Shown here one piece after another: positions 5,524 to 14,499 of a stretch of DNA of 28,389 bases. A program made the position numbers and the translations under genes. Each line of letters starts with the position of its first letter. The first letter of the stretch is position 1. The DNA lies in IMG/VR virus record IMGVR_UViG_3300047488_000113, positions 1 to 28,389 of that record; one strand, given 5' to 3'. Source of the stretch: a virus. The notes under the pieces were generated by a model. The model did no database searches. It was given only the letters and a program-made list of their open reading frames with translations, and was not told the DNA's origin.

Positions 5524-8500
5524 GTTTCTTATACAACTCTGGGTGCTTCTTCTTGTATAGCAGTGCGTTGTTTTCCATGTTGCGCTGAAGCCTAAGCAAC
5601 TCTATCTGCTCCCTGTTTAGCTCATTGATTTTGTCAGGCCGTGCATAGATTTTTTCAAATGTTCCTATGCCGTTGGTGCCAGTCAGCTGTTCTTTGATCA
5701 GCTCCTTGGCCCTGAGGTTCATCCACTTCTGCGTGTCCACATCGGTGAACCTTCCACCAAGAGTAAGGTTAAGCGCCTTAGTCAGCGGGTCTTTCCTTTC
5801 ATCGACAAGCGTCTTGCCCATGCTTGCAATCCTCGACAGCGGGGAATTCATCAGCAGCTGATCCAGAATCCTGCTCCCTGTCGGACTGTAAAGGTCATCC
5901 AAGTTTCGATGCCCGAAGAATTGCCTGTTGGTAGCCAGCTCCAACGGGCCTTTAAACAATGGATTGGTTGCTCCAAGAATACTTTCCAACCCTCGGAACG
6001 CTTGGTTCTGAGAGAACGGATTGCTTGCATACTGGGCGACAACATCCACCGGAAGATCAAGACCAGTAAAGAAAGTCCTAGTACCTTCAGGCTTGACACC
6101 ACCTAGCATTTGGTTTAGCTCTGTAGTGTCGTACAACATCGAGCTTCCAAGGTGAGTGGGAAGCAGTGCGGTGTTCTCATCCTGACTACGCATCCTGCCA
6201 GCGGTCTTGGCGTACTGCGCCATCAAACCACCGGGATGTTCGGTGATATCCCGAACGACAAACGGCGCCATGTTTTTGGTGAATGTGTAAAATGGTATCG
6301 CCCTTTTCATCACATTTTTTTCAAAGCTTGTGAGCGCAGAGTAATCCACATGGCTCTCGTTGACCATCCTAGCTGCTTGCTCCGGTGTGTACCCCTGCTT
6401 GAGAAACCCCAAGAAAGCACCGCCTCGGTTTGCCCCTTCAATTTTCTGGTTGACATCACGCCCCCAAGTGAACGGCGCAAAGTTATCCATGTTGGATCTT
6501 AGCTGGCCGTTTTCAACAACCATTGGCAAAAGATTTTTGAAGTTTGTTTCTAAGTTTCCTGTCGCAGCATTTGGTTTTGCCACATCCCAGAATCCTTTAG
6601 CCAAGCTGGAAGCTGACCTCACTGGTACTTCACCCGGTATCTGCTTGGCAATTTTCTCTGCGAGCTGAGCTGGCTCGACAACTAAATCACTTGTTGTATG
6701 TGGAGATATGACTCCGTACTCATGCAGCAACTCGTTGAATCTTTTTGTTGCAGCAACATCGTCATACAGTCCAAGCCCGTTCTTGGCTCTTTCGCTATTA
6801 ATTTGTTTAAACAAAGGAAGATTAGTAATGCCTTCAATCACCCCTCCTGACGCAGCCTTGTCAGCTTGATAGGCGTTATTGACTACTTCCCATGGTCTTG
6901 TTCCTGCGCTTCCTGACGCTATGTTTGTGGTCAAACCTGATATAAGATTCCTTCCATGGAAGCCGGGAGCTATGATAGTAAGGCCACCCTTGGTAAGATT
7001 GGTATATTCATCGAACATTTTCATTATAGGGCCAAGAGGCTTAGGCAGTTTAAAGCTTATAACCTCAGCGTTTATGTTGTTGACTGTTGATTGTGGAACC
7101 CTAAGGTCACTAAATACTTTCTTGAAAGCCAATTGATTGGCGTATCTTTGAAGCTGTTTGTCAGTCGGGCTAAGGTTTCCAAGTTCTTCAAAATCATCTA
7201 AAAGCGATTGCCTTCTGTTCACAAGCAAATCATCTGCGTGAGCCTGAATCTCAGCTCTAACTGTGGCTGGCAAAGGATTGGTTGCAACATCAGCGAATCT
7301 GTTTGTGTCGTAATATCTGTCTGCATAACTCGCTATCGACCTGTCAGCGTTTATCCCTGTTGACTTTAGAGCATTGCCAAAAGTTGTTGTGCCTTGAACA
7401 TCAGTGTTCTTAAGGCCAGTGTTAAGCAGCTCATCAAACACAGCCTTGGTTTTAGTTGCTCCTGTGTTTGAGGCAAGTATCCTGCTTTCGAGCGAGTCCA
7501 ATATGTGTCCATAGAAAGGCGCACCTTTTGGAACATCCAACGCACTAGTCAATGATTTACCAGCTGGCATAGTCACACCTGCTGGAAGATGAGCGACACT
7601 TTGCTTGGCCATTGTCTCAGCTATATTGGCAGCATTGTCTGCTGCTAAAATCTGAGATCTTGTTGTTGGATTAATTTCTGGAAGTGCAGATATAAGTTGA
7701 TCTGAAGCATTGCTAAGTTTTTTAGACGACCTCAAGTTTAACGCCGGGTCAATCAATAGGTCAACTCTAGGGTCAGCATAGCCTGAAAAATATTTTGGAA
7801 TGTTGTATCTAGCTGGATCTTTGAGCGCATCTTTAATAATAATGTTGCTTGGCGTATACCTCTGAAGCCAATCGTCAGCTGTCAGCCCTACCTTTGCGCC
7901 TTCTTGTCTGGCTATTTCCTTGGTTACAGCATTGGCATCTTTGATTATGTCGTAGGTATCTTTGCTTAAAACTCCAAGCCTGTTTTGTTTAAGGTCGTCA
8001 ATGGCATTATCGCCAAACATTTTTTTAATTTCGTACAGATCATTCTTAGATCTAGCGTAAGTTGCAGCGTCAGGAAATTTTAAATAATTAAGTGCAATTT
8101 TTTCTGCTGACTTGTCGATGTCAGCTGCCACAGTTCTAGGATTGCTGGTGGTGTATAGCCCAGTTATCTCTGGATCCTTGGCCATTCTTTCTATGTCGGT
8201 TGCACCCTGCGGTAAACCTTTCAATGTTCTTTCAGTTGACAACGCAGCTTCGGTCGCAGCGCTTGCGTCAACTATTCTTGCTGGAGCTGTCAGCCTACCG
8301 TTTGAAACCGGATTGGCATACCTAGGGAAATACGGCTTTATTATTTCCGATCCGTCACCCATATGCACAACATCGTCAAGAGCGTAAGTGCCTGATCCAC
8401 CAAGGCTGTACCTTAGACTGTCTGCGCTGGTCAATGCGTTTGATTGCTTAGCAGCATAGCTCGGCCTTGCAATCATTCCAATTCCGGTTGTTTCATCTGA

Positions 8501-9688
8501 CACTTTGACAAACGGTTTGGCTTTGTTATAAATGTTTTCAGCTTTTAATAACAGCTGTGAATCGGTAAGCCCAGCCAAGTCTTGATGAGAACTCTTGATG
8601 TCTCTTAGCGCATCGTTCATTGACGCAGCAAGGCTGGTGTTAAGAGAAAGCATGGCAGGATTTCTGTTGAAAGTTTTAATTTCCGGGCCACTTTCAACCG
8701 CCCAACGCAACAGCTCTGGGTATTTAACATCCGCACCAAGCTCATTCCTTAATAAATTTTTATCAATCCTTGACATGGCAAGGTTTGGCAACTCATCAGC
8801 CGTTGCCACTTTCATTATGCTCTGGCCTTCTGGAGTCACGGCGTTGTTGTATCTGCTATTAAACATCCCTCCTAATCCACGACTAAGTACCCCGGCTTTT
8901 TCTCCAGTTGCCTTAACTATATCGCCAATCACTGGCAAACTTTTGGCGTAGCTGTACGCCCCGCTTGCAGCATCACCAACGCTTGCTGCTGCGTTGGCAA
9001 GCTTTTTGCCAGCCTCTCCGGTCAGCGCCCACCTATCTTTCATAAAAGGGATCTTTGCTCCAATTGGCCCACCCAATGGTTGGTTTAAAAACTGAGAAGC
9101 TATTTCAGCAGGGTCTTTTATTCCAGCCTCAGTCAGGTTTTTGTAAACATTGCCATTGTCCAGCCATTTTAATTCGTCTAGATTTTGTAAACCTTTGGTG
9201 GCTTGAATGACATTCTTTGCAGGATTGTAACCATACTTTGAAAGTTTTGCCCCGGCTTTGGTTAAAGCCGAACCGCCAAGCGTAAGGTAAGTTGTTGGAT
9301 CTAGTAGTATCTCCGTACCTATACCGCCCAAGGTGGACATAAGGCCGTCATCAGAACCGCCAAAAAACTGCTTGTTTAATTGCTCACCTGACACTGCGTT
9401 TTCAGGTTTGGTTAATCCAGCCATATCAGAAAAGGGGATGATTGACAAAGCCTCCTCAGGCTTACCGCCAAGTATCCCCCTTACGGCTCTTGCTCCACTG
9501 TATTTGTCAAGGGTGCTACCCACCAACGCCAAACCTGACAATGCGTTTGCTCCAAGATTTCTAAGCGCAGAACCTTCGTCCTCCTGAGGTATAAGAGTCT
9601 TATACTCAGGAGTCGTGCCGTTCATGCGGTCACGCCTCCGCTTGTCTGGATCGTCATCGTCAAAGAATGAGTTGGTGAATATACCCAT
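5510..9688 (-). CDS. Giant internal virion / ejection-type protein (1392 aa)
   Basis: The last and largest gene of the late operon. The N-terminal 100 residues mix Gly/Ala/Leu-rich helices (Ala-Leu-Ser-Gly-Leu-Ala-Leu-Val, Arg-Ala-Val-Arg-Gly-Ile-Leu) with Ile-Pro-Phe-Ser-Asp and Asp-Pro-Thr-Thr-Tyr-Leu. The middle is long and helical. The C-terminal third has Ala-Pro-Gly-Phe-His-Gly-Arg-Asn-Leu (about 905) and Phe-Glu-Lys-Asn-Val with Ile-Pro-Phe-Tyr-Thr-Phe (about 1125), motifs I associate with very large polyvalent virion proteins of short-tailed phages. I see no nuclease, lysozyme or polymerase motif. Its ATG shares one base with the upstream stop (TAATG). By position and size it is probably injected with the DNA, like T7 gp16, but no homology to that protein is visible. 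Confidence 0.72.
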   Translation of the reverse strand: MGIFTNSFFDDDDPDKRRRDRMNGTTPEYKTLIPQEDEGSALRNLGANALSGLALVGSTLDKYSGARAVRGILGGKPEEALSIIPFSDMAGLTKPENAVSGEQLNKQFFGGSDDGLMSTLGGIGTEILLDPTTYLTLGGSALTKAGAKLSKYGYNPAKNVIQATKGLQNLDELKWLDNGNVYKNLTEAGIKDPAEIASQFLNQPLGGPIGAKIPFMKDRWALTGEAGKKLANAAASVGDAASGAYSYAKSLPVIGDIVKATGEKAGVLSRGLGGMFNSRYNNAVTPEGQSIMKVATADELPNLAMSRIDKNLLRNELGADVKYPELLRWAVESGPEIKTFNRNPAMLSLNTSLAASMNDALRDIKSSHQDLAGLTDSQLLLKAENIYNKAKPFVKVSDETTGIGMIARPSYAAKQSNALTSADSLRYSLGGSGTYALDDVVHMGDGSEIIKPYFPRYANPVSNGRLTAPARIVDASAATEAALSTERTLKGLPQGATDIERMAKDPEITGLYTTSNPRTVAADIDKSAEKIALNYLKFPDAATYARSKNDLYEIKKMFGDNAIDDLKQNRLGVLSKDTYDIIKDANAVTKEIARQEGAKVGLTADDWLQRYTPSNIIIKDALKDPARYNIPKYFSGYADPRVDLLIDPALNLRSSKKLSNASDQLISALPEINPTTRSQILAADNAANIAETMAKQSVAHLPAGVTMPAGKSLTSALDVPKGAPFYGHILDSLESRILASNTGATKTKAVFDELLNTGLKNTDVQGTTTFGNALKSTGINADRSIASYADRYYDTNRFADVATNPLPATVRAEIQAHADDLLVNRRQSLLDDFEELGNLSPTDKQLQRYANQLAFKKVFSDLRVPQSTVNNINAEVISFKLPKPLGPIMKMFDEYTNLTKGGLTIIAPGFHGRNLISGLTTNIASGSAGTRPWEVVNNAYQADKAASGGVIEGITNLPLFKQINSERAKNGLGLYDDVAATKRFNELLHEYGVISPHTTSDLVVEPAQLAEKIAKQIPGEVPVRSASSLAKGFWDVAKPNAATGNLETNFKNLLPMVVENGQLRSNMDNFAPFTWGRDVNQKIEGANRGGAFLGFLKQGYTPEQAARMVNESHVDYSALTSFEKNVMKRAIPFYTFTKNMAPFVVRDITEHPGGLMAQYAKTAGRMRSQDENTALLPTHLGSSMLYDTTELNQMLGGVKPEGTRTFFTGLDLPVDVVAQYASNPFSQNQAFRGLESILGATNPLFKGPLELATNRQFFGHRNLDDLYSPTGSRILDQLLMNSPLSRIASMGKTLVDERKDPLTKALNLTLGGRFTDVDTQKWMNLRAKELIKEQLTGTNGIGTFEKIYARPDKINELNREQIELLRLQRNMENNALLYKKKHPELYKKPISQ

Positions 9689-10296
9689 TACCGTTTCCTT
9701 CTGTCATTGCTTGGTGGAGCAGGAGGTGGTGGAGGAGGTGGAGCTTGCTGCTCAGGAGGTGCGCCCTGAGGTGGCATTGGTGGAGGAGGTGGCATCATTC
9801 CTCCCGGTGGCATCCCTTGCGGTGGCATTGGTGGCACAGGTGGAACCATCATGCTTGGATCCATTAGCTGAGATGGGTATTGCTGCATCTGCTGCATCAT
9901 CTGCTGCTGAATCATAGGCCCAAGCAACTGCTGCAAAAGCTCCATGTTTTCCTCCTGCTTTTCCGCAGCAGGAGATGTACCCATGGAGTTTGGCCCTTGT
10001 CCTTCGGATGTGTACATGGATGACAGAAGCTGATCAATCGCTTCCTGAGGAAGATTAAGCTGCTGCAACAGGCTCATTGCTTCACCGCTGTCGTAATCCC
10101 CTGTTGACTTAGGTTGCATCATGCTTGGATCTGCACCCATGGGTGGCTGCATCCCGCTGTCGTCATCAGTAGATTGATCAACCCCGGTGGCTGCGTCTAT
10201 AGCATTGTCCTGTTCCGGGGTCATGCCATTTGACTGTTGAATCAAATCCATGATCTGGTCTGGGTTCATCTGTGGCATTGAGCTGGACTGTAGCAT
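9688..10296 (-). CDS. Pro/Met/Gln-rich low-complexity virion protein (202 aa)
   Basis: A compositionally extreme protein. Residues 1-110 are acidic and Gln/Met-rich with short amphipathic helices (Leu-Leu-Gln-Gln-Leu twice), 118-145 are Gln/Met repeats, and 148-197 are mostly Pro, Met and Gly with runs of five and seven Pro, ending in a basic Arg-Arg-Lys-Arg. AAGGAG (10304-10309) precedes the ATG. The stop overlaps the start of the 1392-residue gene as TAATG, so the two are coupled. Asp-Pro-Ser-Met occurs twice here and once in the 1112-residue neighbour. Likely disordered; a scaffold-like or injected accessory protein is inferred from position only. Confidence 0.75.
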   Translation of the reverse strand: MLQSSSMPQMNPDQIMDLIQQSNGMTPEQDNAIDAATGVDQSTDDDSGMQPPMGADPSMMQPKSTGDYDSGEAMSLLQQLNLPQEAIDQLLSSMYTSEGQGPNSMGTSPAAEKQEENMELLQQLLGPMIQQQMMQQMQQYPSQLMDPSMMVPPVPPMPPQGMPPGGMMPPPPPMPPQGAPPEQQAPPPPPPPAPPSNDRRKR

Positions 10297-10323
10297 ATAG
10301 ATACTCCTTGGTTAGTGTGACTT

Positions 10324-13300
10324 TTAATAAGGTAATCTTCCGTGGCCCTTGTTTGAATACCATGCCTCAAAATTCTTTGGGTCGGCCAAAGCGTTTAAAA
10401 GCTCGTACTGACGGGTTTTTGCTGCATCTCTCCAGATAGTTCCATATCCTCTGTTCGTGGAAAGATCAGCAACATGTTTTAAATAATCCGGGTGTTGATT
10501 TTTCTTGATCAACTCAAAAGCTATTGGGCCAAGATAAGATTTTGACGGATCATTGTGAATAAGAGTAGCTATGTTCTCAATAAATGCTTCTGGTTTCATT
10601 AACGCTCTTGGCTCAGGCTTACCGTCAGGCAGGTTCTTTTGTGGCATGAACATCATGTTATAGACCATGTCAGCGCCATTAAGAACTTTGGCTGCGTTAT
10701 ACTGTTGCACTGCTTTGCTTTGGTGAGCAGCTTTATTGTTGATTAGTTTTGCAATACCTTCGTTGTGGCCGTCATCTTTAAGAACATTGTATGCAAGATC
10801 TTTGGCTGACTCTAAACTTTGGATGCTATTTAAAAATTTTGCTGCGTTAATTCCATGCTGGTTATCAGCTGGATCCACTCCAAGGTTTCCGCTAAGTATG
10901 CTTTGTATTATAGGAAATTTTATTTGAGCCAAAGGTGTAAGACCGTCAACCGGATTGTTGGCTGCGTCTTTCCTGCTGTTTAAATAAGGCACAGATTTTT
11001 GCCAAGCATATTTGACATTAGGCTGCATGTTTTCAATGTGATTTACATAATCAGACAAAGAGTTGGACATGCTTGGATCAAGAGCTTTTGTTGCCAATTT
11101 GAAAGGAGCTGCATCTTTGGTTCCAATTGGAATCAAATCGTTATTGTCATTCTCTGCCTTGATGTTTTTAGCCATAAGGTCAGCTCTATCAAGGTATGGC
11201 TTTATTATGTCTTTGTATGAATTTTTTACAGCCCCAACTTTTTGTTCGTAATCAAGCATCATATTATGGACTTGCTCACGGTCAGTGTCGCCAAGCGCTT
11301 TTAAAACTGCCATCCTGTTGTCTCTAGTTTCACTGCTACCTCCTTTAGTGTTTGCTACCGAATTAGAACTGCCTTCTGTTTGCGAAGCGTTTGACGATGA
11401 GCTTTTCCCACTTGATTCCCTAGAACCTTGAGACACTGTGTTTGAATTTGAATTGCCAAAATTCTGATTGAACCCCTGACTTGAACCTTGATCAGAAGAT
11501 GAACCAAACCTAGAACTAGAGCCTGAATTTTTATCAGAATATCCAACAGAGGAATCATTACCACTACGCATATTTGAGTTGTTCTGAAATCCAAAGCTTT
11601 GGTTTGAACCTGAAGTTGAGCTTTTTTCTGAAGATAAACTTTTATCTGCTGATTCAGAAGCAGATTTCCCTGACGATCTAGATAATGAATTTTCTCTTTT
11701 TACAGAATTAGACCAGCTTTCAACTTTATCTTTCAATGAATCCAAAGCGCCAGAATTAAGAAGGTCTGATCTCTCAGACAAATTTGCTATAAATGGCTGG
11801 AAGTTTGGCGTTGGTATTTTATTAATGTCGTCCATCATTTTTTCATTGATGGCTCGAACAGAATTTTCTGCGTCAAGCGATGTTCTTATTTCTGAATATG
11901 GTTTAATTTCTTTAAACGCCAACTGCCCAGATGGATTTACAAATGGAATCCTATATCCTCCACTTGGCATGCTTATGATTGGGCTTGTAGTTTGGGGTTT
12001 GCTGTTTAAATCAACTCCAGCGTCTGCAGGAGTTGTGACATATGACCCACCGGGCCTTCTTGCCAACGCCTCTTTGACATGCCTGTTAACTTCTATGTTA
12101 AAAGGCCCAATCACTTCGCCACCTCCCGGCCTAAGCGCATCTCCGCTTTCTGGCAACAACTTCACTTTCCTAGTCACAGTCTGCCCATTTTTAAGTCTTG
12201 CCATGTCAGCTTCTGTCAATGGCTGCAATCTTGATTCAAGCATGCTGTCTTGAATAGCTTGGTATTGTGCGCTACCCGGCTTAGAGTTTGTTATCCTGTC
12301 AAGCAGATTCTCTGTACTAAGATCTCCTTGTCCGGCCCTCTGCTCCAAAGGAGTTGGTTTTTTACTTGGGTCTTTGGCAGCTGCTATAGCGTCAAGTATT
12401 TTCTGCTCTTGCTCTACTGCAATCTGACTGTCAATATCGCTTTGCTTCTTTGCGTTTTTCTCAGCTTCATAAGACATAATTCTGGAATTTGCTAAATCAA
12501 TATCAGATTGAAAAATACTCTTTGCTCCTAAGGGAGTTGCAAACCTGCTTTGATTTATAAGATCCAAATCTTTTTGATATTGATTGTCTTTTGCAAATTG
12601 AGCTTGCATCTCACGCCTTATCCTTTGCTCGACAGATTCTGCTGGAGCAAGAGGGTTTACAGGCGCTGGCGCCGTGGAAGCTTGAGCTACCTGACTGGCT
12701 GGCGTTACTGAAGGAATTACTGAAGGCGCAGCTGCCTGAGTGTCAGCAACCAATTCGCTTGACGGGCTGGCACCGCCAGCTCCTGAGATCATCATAGCGT
12801 TTTTATTTGCTTTGTCTTTTTTATCTTCTGATGTTTTTGGTGAGCCAACAGCAAATGTTGCGTATTTAGAAATTGGAGCAGCTATACTTACTGGCGTTTC
12901 AGTAGATGGCTGAGCGTCAACAAATATAGGGTCAATCGAAGGTGTTTGCAAATCAGAAATGTAGTTGTATTCTCCAAGTGACGAAGGTGCTTCTTGAAGT
13001 GCTGGCTTTAAATTATATGAAGCCAAATCTTTTGAAGGTTCTTGCAACCCTGATAAGTAATCGTAGCTTCCAATGTCTTGGCCTGTCAATGGGCTAACAC
13101 TGTCAATTGATGTTGGATTGCTGTCAGATACAATGGTAACGCTTGGAGTTGGCTCGGTGTATACGGATGGCTGCTCAGAAAACCTACCTTTTCTTCCAAA
13201 CAGAAAGTCTCTCACCGGAGTCCTGACGCTTCCGTCCTGTCCACCACGCAATGGCGTTCTTCTGGCGTTTTCAAAATTTGATGTGCTTACTGTGGTTTCA

Positions 13301-13662
13301 CCAGAGCTTGGGGCTACAGGCTCAGTCAAATAGTCGTTGCCAAATCCATAGTCATACCCGCTAAGATCTATTGGTTCGTTGCTGTAATAATCTGAAGTGT
13401 CAGTTACTAGCGATTGATCTGGCAAATCAAAGCTTATGGGAATAGAGCTGGTTCCAGAAAAATCGTCAGTGATAGAGCCACCCAAATTGCTTGATACTAC
13501 CGGGCTATCTTGCACCGGAATATAACCGTCATCACTGTTGACATCGTTTTGCACGACAACTACAGGAGCAGATTCGTGCTGAGGCTGAGCATTATCTTCA
13601 GCGCTGTAGTCAAATTCACCGTCATCGTATGGGTTGCCGTATTCATCGTATCGTATAGTCAT
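10324..13662 (-). CDS. Large virion protein with disordered N-half and Ser-rich linker (1112 aa)
   Basis: Three zones are visible. Residues 1-340 are acidic, Tyr/Ser/Pro-rich and probably disordered, with three degenerate 16-residue repeats at about 197-244. Residues 340-440 form a charged helical stretch. Residues 655-785 are a Ser/Gly/Asn/Gln linker that separates the middle from a folded helical C-terminal domain (790-1112). I recognise no enzyme motif. AAGGAA upstream of the ATG supports the start. It lies between the paralogous Ala/Gln-rich proteins and the 202/1392-residue pair. That position, after the tail hub in a short-tailed phage, is where ejection proteins are usually encoded. 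The role is inferred. Confidence 0.75.
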   Translation of the reverse strand: MTIRYDEYGNPYDDGEFDYSAEDNAQPQHESAPVVVVQNDVNSDDGYIPVQDSPVVSSNLGGSITDDFSGTSSIPISFDLPDQSLVTDTSDYYSNEPIDLSGYDYGFGNDYLTEPVAPSSGETTVSTSNFENARRTPLRGGQDGSVRTPVRDFLFGRKGRFSEQPSVYTEPTPSVTIVSDSNPTSIDSVSPLTGQDIGSYDYLSGLQEPSKDLASYNLKPALQEAPSSLGEYNYISDLQTPSIDPIFVDAQPSTETPVSIAAPISKYATFAVGSPKTSEDKKDKANKNAMMISGAGGASPSSELVADTQAAAPSVIPSVTPASQVAQASTAPAPVNPLAPAESVEQRIRREMQAQFAKDNQYQKDLDLINQSRFATPLGAKSIFQSDIDLANSRIMSYEAEKNAKKQSDIDSQIAVEQEQKILDAIAAAKDPSKKPTPLEQRAGQGDLSTENLLDRITNSKPGSAQYQAIQDSMLESRLQPLTEADMARLKNGQTVTRKVKLLPESGDALRPGGGEVIGPFNIEVNRHVKEALARRPGGSYVTTPADAGVDLNSKPQTTSPIISMPSGGYRIPFVNPSGQLAFKEIKPYSEIRTSLDAENSVRAINEKMMDDINKIPTPNFQPFIANLSERSDLLNSGALDSLKDKVESWSNSVKRENSLSRSSGKSASESADKSLSSEKSSTSGSNQSFGFQNNSNMRSGNDSSVGYSDKNSGSSSRFGSSSDQGSSQGFNQNFGNSNSNTVSQGSRESSGKSSSSNASQTEGSSNSVANTKGGSSETRDNRMAVLKALGDTDREQVHNMMLDYEQKVGAVKNSYKDIIKPYLDRADLMAKNIKAENDNNDLIPIGTKDAAPFKLATKALDPSMSNSLSDYVNHIENMQPNVKYAWQKSVPYLNSRKDAANNPVDGLTPLAQIKFPIIQSILSGNLGVDPADNQHGINAAKFLNSIQSLESAKDLAYNVLKDDGHNEGIAKLINNKAAHQSKAVQQYNAAKVLNGADMVYNMMFMPQKNLPDGKPEPRALMKPEAFIENIATLIHNDPSKSYLGPIAFELIKKNQHPDYLKHVADLSTNRGYGTIWRDAAKTRQYELLNALADPKNFEAWYSNKGHGRLPY
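12931..13074 (-). repeat. Three degenerate 48-bp (16-residue) tandem repeats within the 1112-aa gene
   Basis: The protein reads three adjacent units: Ile-Gly-Ser-Tyr-Asp-Tyr...Leu-Gln-Glu-Pro-Ser (13074-13027), Leu-Ala-Ser-Tyr-Asn-Leu...Leu-Gln-Glu-Ala-Pro (13026-12979) and Leu-Gly-Glu-Tyr-Asn-Tyr...Leu-Gln-Thr-Pro-Ser (12978-12931). Tyr at unit position 4 and Leu-Gln at 10-11 are kept in all three, with exact 48-base spacing. Confidence 0.7.
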
Positions 13663-13671
13663 GGTTTTTCC

Positions 13672-14490
13672 TTATAGACCTTTGCCAAGTAGACCAAGCA
13701 GAGCGCTGTTGCCTTGCTGAGTGCTTGATTTTAAATCTGCCAGCGTACCAATCCTTGAATTTAAAAGCTTGTTTGAATCCAATGCGTATTGCTGGTTATT
13801 TTGTTTTGTGTCAGTGTAATTTTTCTGAGCCGTGCCTTCCTGCATGGTTCTTGACAGGCCAGCCTGAGAGTCCATAAGACCTGAAAGAAGCGGACTGTCG
13901 GATGAATACCCTTGATCTTGATATTTTTTAGCAAGATTATCAGAAGCTCTTTGCAATGATCTTGAATAGGTATTGCCAGCTACATTGTTCATGTTGGCTA
14001 TTTGACTTCCTGAGTGCATCTGATCAGCAAGCCCAAGAGATGATCTTGTGACAGGCTTGTCTCCACCAAGGGCGTTGTACATGGCGTAGTTTTCGCCTGA
14101 GTCACTTATTGCCTGAAGTATCTTGGGGTTTATCTCGTTGTACTTGTCCTCCTTAAATTGAGGATCAAGCATTTTGCTTCTGGAATTAATACCAGCAATA
14201 GCAGCAGACTGTTGCGATCTGATGGCTGATATCTGAGCTTGCGTAGCAGCGTCAAGCTGAGCTTGTGCAGCTGCTGCCTCGGCTTTGATTTTGGCTATGT
14301 TCTGAGATTCAATGTAATTTTTGTTTTGCTGTTGATAAGAAAAATCTTTTGCTTGCTTTTGGTTGTTAAGTTCCCAGTTTTGTTTGTTAATTTTATAAGC
14401 TTGAGCAGCAGCAGCTGCCCTTCGATCTTGCTCAGCTTGCCAAGCTTGCATTAAATAATTGTTTAAAGAGCTTGCGTTGTTTTTTCCCAT
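13672..14490 (-). CDS. Ala/Gln-rich helical virion protein, paralogue of its neighbour (272 aa)
   Basis: Residues 20-105 are Ala/Gln/Lys-rich and probably one long helix or coiled coil. The remainder has Pro-Val-Thr-Arg-Ser-Ser-Leu-Gly-Leu (about 145-153) and Ser-Asp-Ser-Pro-Leu-Leu-Ser-Gly-Leu (about 198-206). The same two landmarks with similar spacing occur in the upstream protein, so the two look like a tandem duplication. AAGGA before the ATG supports the start; the stop is ten bases before the 1112-residue gene's start. In short-tailed phages, helical Ala/Gln-rich proteins at this point are often ejected proteins that build a trans-envelope channel; that is inference here. Confidence 0.76.
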   Translation of the reverse strand: MGKNNASSLNNYLMQAWQAEQDRRAAAAAQAYKINKQNWELNNQKQAKDFSYQQQNKNYIESQNIAKIKAEAAAAQAQLDAATQAQISAIRSQQSAAIAGINSRSKMLDPQFKEDKYNEINPKILQAISDSGENYAMYNALGGDKPVTRSSLGLADQMHSGSQIANMNNVAGNTYSRSLQRASDNLAKKYQDQGYSSDSPLLSGLMDSQAGLSRTMQEGTAQKNYTDTKQNNQQYALDSNKLLNSRIGTLADLKSSTQQGNSALLGLLGKGL

Positions 14491-14499
14491 GGTTAGTCC

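Noticed and set aside
5530-5559. Seven-bp AT-rich inverted repeat just past the convergent junction, a possible bidirectional terminator
   Set aside because: The loop is 16 bases, there is no T-run on either strand, and the repeat is explained by the protein's two Leu-Tyr-Lys-Lys segments.
5667-9587. Several + strand open frames inside the 1392-residue gene
   Set aside because: They are antisense shadows without initiation signals, and the opposite frame is continuous for over 4 kb.
9849-11090. Repeated DNA word CATGCTTGGATC seen three times (near 9850, 10121 and 11069)
   Set aside because: All copies encode Asp-Pro-Ser-Met in coding frames with irregular spacing; they are better explained as a protein motif than as a regulatory site.
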